The translations under genes were made by a program, and so were the position numbers. From UBA10002 sp964373775 (GTDB lineage Bacteria; Patescibacteriota; Minisyncoccia; Phycocordibacterales; UBA10002), in the NCBI GenBank assembly GCA_964373775.1, contig CAYJWA010000023.1, positions 1 to 15,100 on the forward strand: DNA of 15,100 nt, in the 5' to 3' direction. Of this stretch, positions 11,967 to 15,100 are shown piece after piece. Below the pieces are notes generated by a model. The model was not told where the DNA came from and searched no databases. It worked only from the letters and a program-made list of their open reading frames with translations. Position 1 is the first letter of the stretch; each line of letters begins with the position of its first letter.

Positions 11967-14030
11967 ATGTTCAACCGATACAGAAAAACACATCCTTCGT
12001 TACCGCGCGGCGCGGGTCACGGCACAGCGCGCAATTTCGGCGCGCCGGCGCTATCCCCCTCTTTTTCGCGCGACAGAACGCCGGCTCCGCGCCCCCCTTC
12101 CCGTTTCGGGAGAACTGACGCATATATCCCGAAAGCGGAGGAGCGAGAAACGAACGAGCGGGCGCCGCGCCGCGCTCCCTTCTTTGCAACTCGGAGAACC
12201 GAACCCCGCGCTTTTTCTCCCCTGTCACGCGCCGCCAGAGGCTTTGGCGACGGCGCGCGGCGGGAGCGGACGACTCCGCGCGCGGACGCGCGGCGGGGCG
12301 CTCCGGTACACCGCTTGGGAGCGCCGCGAAGCCGCGCGCTTCCGCCTCCCGCCCCGGATACCATCCGCATCATCCCCTTAGGCGGAGTGGAAGAAATCGG
12401 GCGCAACATGACGGTCGTGGAATACGGAAACGACATCATCGTAATGGATGTGGGGCTTCAGTTTAACGACGAAAACACGCCAGGCATTGACTTCATTCTC
12501 CCCAACACAAAATATCTTGAGGAACGCAGAGACAAAATCCGCGCCGTCTTCATCACGCACGGGCACCTGGACCATATCGGCGCTATCCCCTACCTCATGC
12601 CGCGCATCGGAAATCCGCCGCTCTATACCCGCAACCTGACCGCGCTCATGATAAAGAAACGGCAGGAGGAATTTGCCCATCTGCCGGCGCTTAACATCAA
12701 AATCGTGGAGGGAACGGAGCGGGTGCGGCTCGGCGGACTTTCGGTGCGCTTCTTCGGTGTTACCCACTCCATCCCCGACTCTATGGGGCTCATCGTTGAG
12801 ACCCCGTATGGAAATATCGTGAACCCGGGGGACTTCAAACTTGACCATACCGAAGGAGTGGTCAGTGAGATGGAAGAAGAGGGATACGCGGTCTTTGAAA
12901 GAGAGAAAACGCTCCTCCTTCTCGGAGAATCCACGAATGTAGAGAACCCGGGCTTCTCCACGCCGGAAGCGCTTGTGGGGAAAAACCTTTCTGAAATCGT
13001 CCGCACCACTAAGGGCCGCCTGATTGTGAGCATGTTCGCCTCTCATGTCACGCGCATCGCGAAAGTCATAGAAGCGTGCGAGCAGAACAACAAAAAAGTC
13101 GTGATTGAAGGGCGGAGCATGAAGAACAATGTGGAGATTTGCATCGCCGCCGGACTCATCAAGCCCAAAGAAGGCGTGATTATCCGCACCGAGGATATGG
13201 GCAATTACCCGCCGGACCGCATTGTTATGCTCGCGACCGGAGCGCAGGGAGACGAGTTTGCGGCAATGATGCGCATGGCGACCAAAACGCACAAGGCAGT
13301 GCGCCTGCTTCCGACAGACACAGTCGTGCTCTCCTCTTCCATTATCCCTGGAAACGAGCGCACCGTGGAAAAACTGAAAGACAACATCGCGCGGCACGGC
13401 GCGAAAATCGTGCACTACCGCACTTCGGAAGTGTACATCCACTCCACCGGACACGGGAACCGCGGGGAACTGGAATGGCTCCACAAAAAAGTGCGGCCGC
13501 AATTTTTCATCCCGACCCACGGCAACCACTATCGCCTGCGCCTGCACGCGGAACTTGCGGAGTCGCTCGGAACGCCGCGCGAGAATATCATCGTACCGGA
13601 CAACTCTCTAATTATTGAGATTCAGAACAGCGGAAAAAAGATAGTCGCGCTGAAGGAGCGCGCGCCGAACGGTCCCCTCATGGTTGACGGTTTTGCCGTC
13701 GGCGATATGCAGGAGGTTGTGCTCCGCGACCGGCAGATGCTTGCCGAGGACGGAATGTTTGTGATTATCGCGAGCATCAACTCTTTTACCGGAAAACTGA
13801 AGAAATCGCCGGACATCATCTCGCGCGGATTCGTCTATCTGCGCGAATCCCAAGACCTTCTCCATCAGACGCGGATTATCATAAAAAAGACAGTTGAGGA
13901 AACCGCGTCCGGCATGCACCCGATTAACTTTGACTATGTGAAGGAACAGCTGACCGACGCCGTCTCCCGTTTCCTCTTCCAAAAAACCGCCAAACGCCCG
14001 ATTGTCATTCCCGTTCTGCTCGGTGTGTAA
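11967..14030 (+). CDS. rnj: Ribonuclease J with long disordered N-terminus
   Basis: 687 aa. RNase J is a metallo-beta-lactamase/beta-CASP nuclease with endo- and 5'-exonuclease activity, central to mRNA decay in bacteria without RNase E. The catalytic core starts near 132 with TIRIIPLGGVEEIGRNMTVV. The metal motif HGHLDH is at 198-203. Later landmarks are GVTHSIPDSMG, PGDFKLDHT, the beta-CASP segment with SMFASHVTRI, and PTHGNHYRL. The C-terminal part has SPDIISRGFVYLRES, a hallmark of RNase J. Normal family length is about 555, so residues 1-131, rich in Arg, Pro and Ala, are an extension, perhaps for RNA binding. The ATG at 11967 is chosen over a TTG at 11904. It ends against a palindromic repeat unit and converges on the methyltransferase. 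Confidence 0.96.
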   Translation: MFNRYRKTHPSLPRGAGHGTARNFGAPALSPSFSRDRTPAPRPPSRFGRTDAYIPKAEERETNERAPRRAPFFATRRTEPRAFSPLSRAARGFGDGARRERTTPRADARRGAPVHRLGAPRSRALPPPAPDTIRIIPLGGVEEIGRNMTVVEYGNDIIVMDVGLQFNDENTPGIDFILPNTKYLEERRDKIRAVFITHGHLDHIGAIPYLMPRIGNPPLYTRNLTALMIKKRQEEFAHLPALNIKIVEGTERVRLGGLSVRFFGVTHSIPDSMGLIVETPYGNIVNPGDFKLDHTEGVVSEMEEEGYAVFEREKTLLLLGESTNVENPGFSTPEALVGKNLSEIVRTTKGRLIVSMFASHVTRIAKVIEACEQNNKKVVIEGRSMKNNVEICIAAGLIKPKEGVIIRTEDMGNYPPDRIVMLATGAQGDEFAAMMRMATKTHKAVRLLPTDTVVLSSSIIPGNERTVEKLKDNIARHGAKIVHYRTSEVYIHSTGHGNRGELEWLHKKVRPQFFIPTHGNHYRLRLHAELAESLGTPRENIIVPDNSLIIEIQNSGKKIVALKERAPNGPLMVDGFAVGDMQEVVLRDRQMLAEDGMFVIIASINSFTGKLKKSPDIISRGFVYLRESQDLLHQTRIIIKKTVEETASGMHPINFDYVKEQLTDAVSRFLFQKTAKRPIVIPVLLGV

Positions 14031-14093
14031 TCCCCCTTACCAAAGGGGAGTGACCAGCCGTAGTTTGCCGCAAACTACGGCTGGTCGGGGGTT
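14027..14093 (-). repeat. Palindromic repeat unit at the rnj/methyltransferase junction
   Basis: On the minus strand the order is AACCCCC (14093-14087), a variable 16-bp stem with CGG centre (GACCAGCCGTAGTTTG and complement, 14052-14086), A, then the hairpin CTCCCCTTTGGTAAGGGGGA (14050-14031). The plan matches the units at 1962-2058 and 7807-7859, with G/C changes in the fixed arms. It begins directly after the rnj stop and contains the stop of the convergent methyltransferase (14075-14077). As RNA it is a strong stem and, with GTTGTTTCTC after it on the plus strand, a likely terminator for rnj. Confidence 0.8.
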
Positions 14094-15100
14094 GTTTCTC
14101 TCTTCTCCTCCTTCTCCTCTCTTTTTTCTTCTTTTTCTTCTGTTTCTTTCGAAGGTTTTCTACAAACCACTACAAAAGCCCTACTGACATCACCTACCCC
14201 TTCCTCGCTACCATAAGGTTTTCGGAAGGATTCCGCATTCAAATTGAAGCAAACAATTTCAAAACCCGCGGCTTTCAACTGCTCTTCCGTAAACATATGC
14301 CTCCGCATTGTTCGCGAAATAAAAACCCCGCCTTCTTTCAGTTTTCGGAAAATTATCTCAAGATTGGCATGAGAAATTGCATTCCATTTCTCTTCTTGGG
14401 AAGGAAGATACAATGCTCCATATTCAAACAACTCATTGGAATATATTCCGTCAAAACTGTTATCTGGGAGCATGTTTTCCTCGTCTGCCGATTCAAGAGT
14501 TGCATTTCCGATGAACACCTGCCCACCGGTGTTTGTTTTCGGTAATTTTTTCCACTTTCCCTCCGTTTCCAATTGGCTTTTTTGCATCAAAAAATCGTCG
14601 GGGTAGCCCTTGTCTCCGTATTCAAACTTTCTCAATGTTTCTTTCGTTGCCTTCTTTCTCTGTATTCCATAAGGGACATTCTGATTCGGGTCAATTGCGT
14701 ATGATTTTGCTCCTTGTTCGGCCAGTTCTTGAGAAGCATTTAATCGACTTCCGAATCCGACATCAAGTATATTCGCCCCTTGAATATGTATACCCTGTTC
14801 TCTAAAAAAGCGAAAATAACTGCATATGCCTCATTCAAATACGGATGCGCATCGTGGGTAAAAGTAAGCTCTTTCCACCCCGATAGCTCATCAATTGACT
14901 TCTGTATCAACTGCACAAGTTCTTGCCTTTTCTTTATCGCTTGTTCCAATTTTGGGCGCAGTTCGGGAGGAGCAAGCACCATTAGTTCGCTCGGCTTGTT
15001 GGGTAGAGCGGTAAGTTTCCTCCCGTCAGTTGATATGATTTGATACAAATTTTCTTTTGAAAAGCCAGGGTAGTAAACTTTATCAAAGTGCTTTTTTTCT
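14075..15100 (-). pseudogene. Class I SAM methyltransferase, frameshifted, 5' end beyond window
   Basis: Two overlapping frames make one protein. The upstream frame is open from the right edge to a TAA at 14740. It reads FDKVYYPGFSKENLYQIIST, a helical region with RPKLEQAIKKRQELVQLIQK, and NEAYAVIFAF. The downstream frame continues sensibly from that point as FREQGIHIQGANILDVGFGS, where ILDVGFGS is the SAM-binding motif I. It then has AEQGAKSYAIDPNQNVPYG (motif II region), LPDNSFDGIYSNELFEY and LKEGGVFISRT. It ends in a Lys/Glu-rich tail inside a pyrimidine tract and a palindrome. The switch is one base (-1) at TTTTTTA, minus strand 14809-14803. The downstream frame has no ATG before motif I, so it cannot be translated alone. 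Real decay, a homopolymer sequencing error and -1 ribosomal slippage all fit. The substrate is unknown. Confidence 0.8.

Noticed and set aside
12378..13547. 389-aa open frame on the minus strand opposite RNase J
   Set aside because: It is a shadow of a well-supported RNase J core, and its His/Arg/Phe/Val-rich composition follows from complementing rnj codons.

Overview
The window looks like a piece of a Patescibacteria/CPR genome, most likely a Parcubacteria-like lineage. This is inferred from gene content and style, not from a marker gene. The pointers are compact gene spacing, short proteins of unknown role, a membrane-anchored solute-binding protein with no transporter partners nearby, RNase J with a long disordered N-terminus, almost no Shine-Dalgarno sequences, and intergenic gaps full of hairpins and short AT-rich word repeats.

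Left block (1-6363, all on the minus strand). Reading leftwards from groES: groES and groEL close with a clear terminator. Next comes a small operon of a short unknown protein and a membrane-anchored Ig-like (BIG2) protein, then a zinc-ribbon protein with lemA. These are followed by a DUF5678-like protein, the membrane protease htpX, a CDP-alcohol phosphatidyltransferase, and tRNA-Ser(GGA) with an encoded CCA. LemA and HtpX are often found together. With GroES/GroEL they make this side a protein-quality and envelope-maintenance block.

Middle block (6364-9322). A 434-bp gene-free gap with short-word repeats leads into plus-strand accessory genes: an HTH protein, a ParE/RelE-type toxin-antitoxin pair, and a secreted Gly-linker protein with its own sigma70-like promoter and two tandem terminators. 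A decayed copy of the same toxin-antitoxin locus follows.

Right block (9323-15100). secG, an orphan family 5 peptide-binding protein and RNase J lie on the plus strand. They converge on a minus-strand methyltransferase gene that is frameshifted at a T6A heptamer and runs off the right edge.

Main observations worth follow-up: (1) four genes have a -10 hexamer exactly 6 nt before the ATG, suggesting leaderless transcripts, and only htpX has a strong Shine-Dalgarno; (2) a family of small repeat units combines a fixed frame (AATCCCTC, a variable palindrome, then a CTCCCTTT/AAAGGGAG hairpin and AATAA), and one head-to-head pair supplies the htpX ribosome-binding site inside a hairpin; (3) a toxin-antitoxin relic has an ATA in place of the start codon and an internal deletion that joins the two ends of the antitoxin gene; (4) the methyltransferase frame change falls on a correctly phased U UUU UUA slippery site; (5) the C-terminus of the peptide-binding protein is encoded by a nested palindrome.
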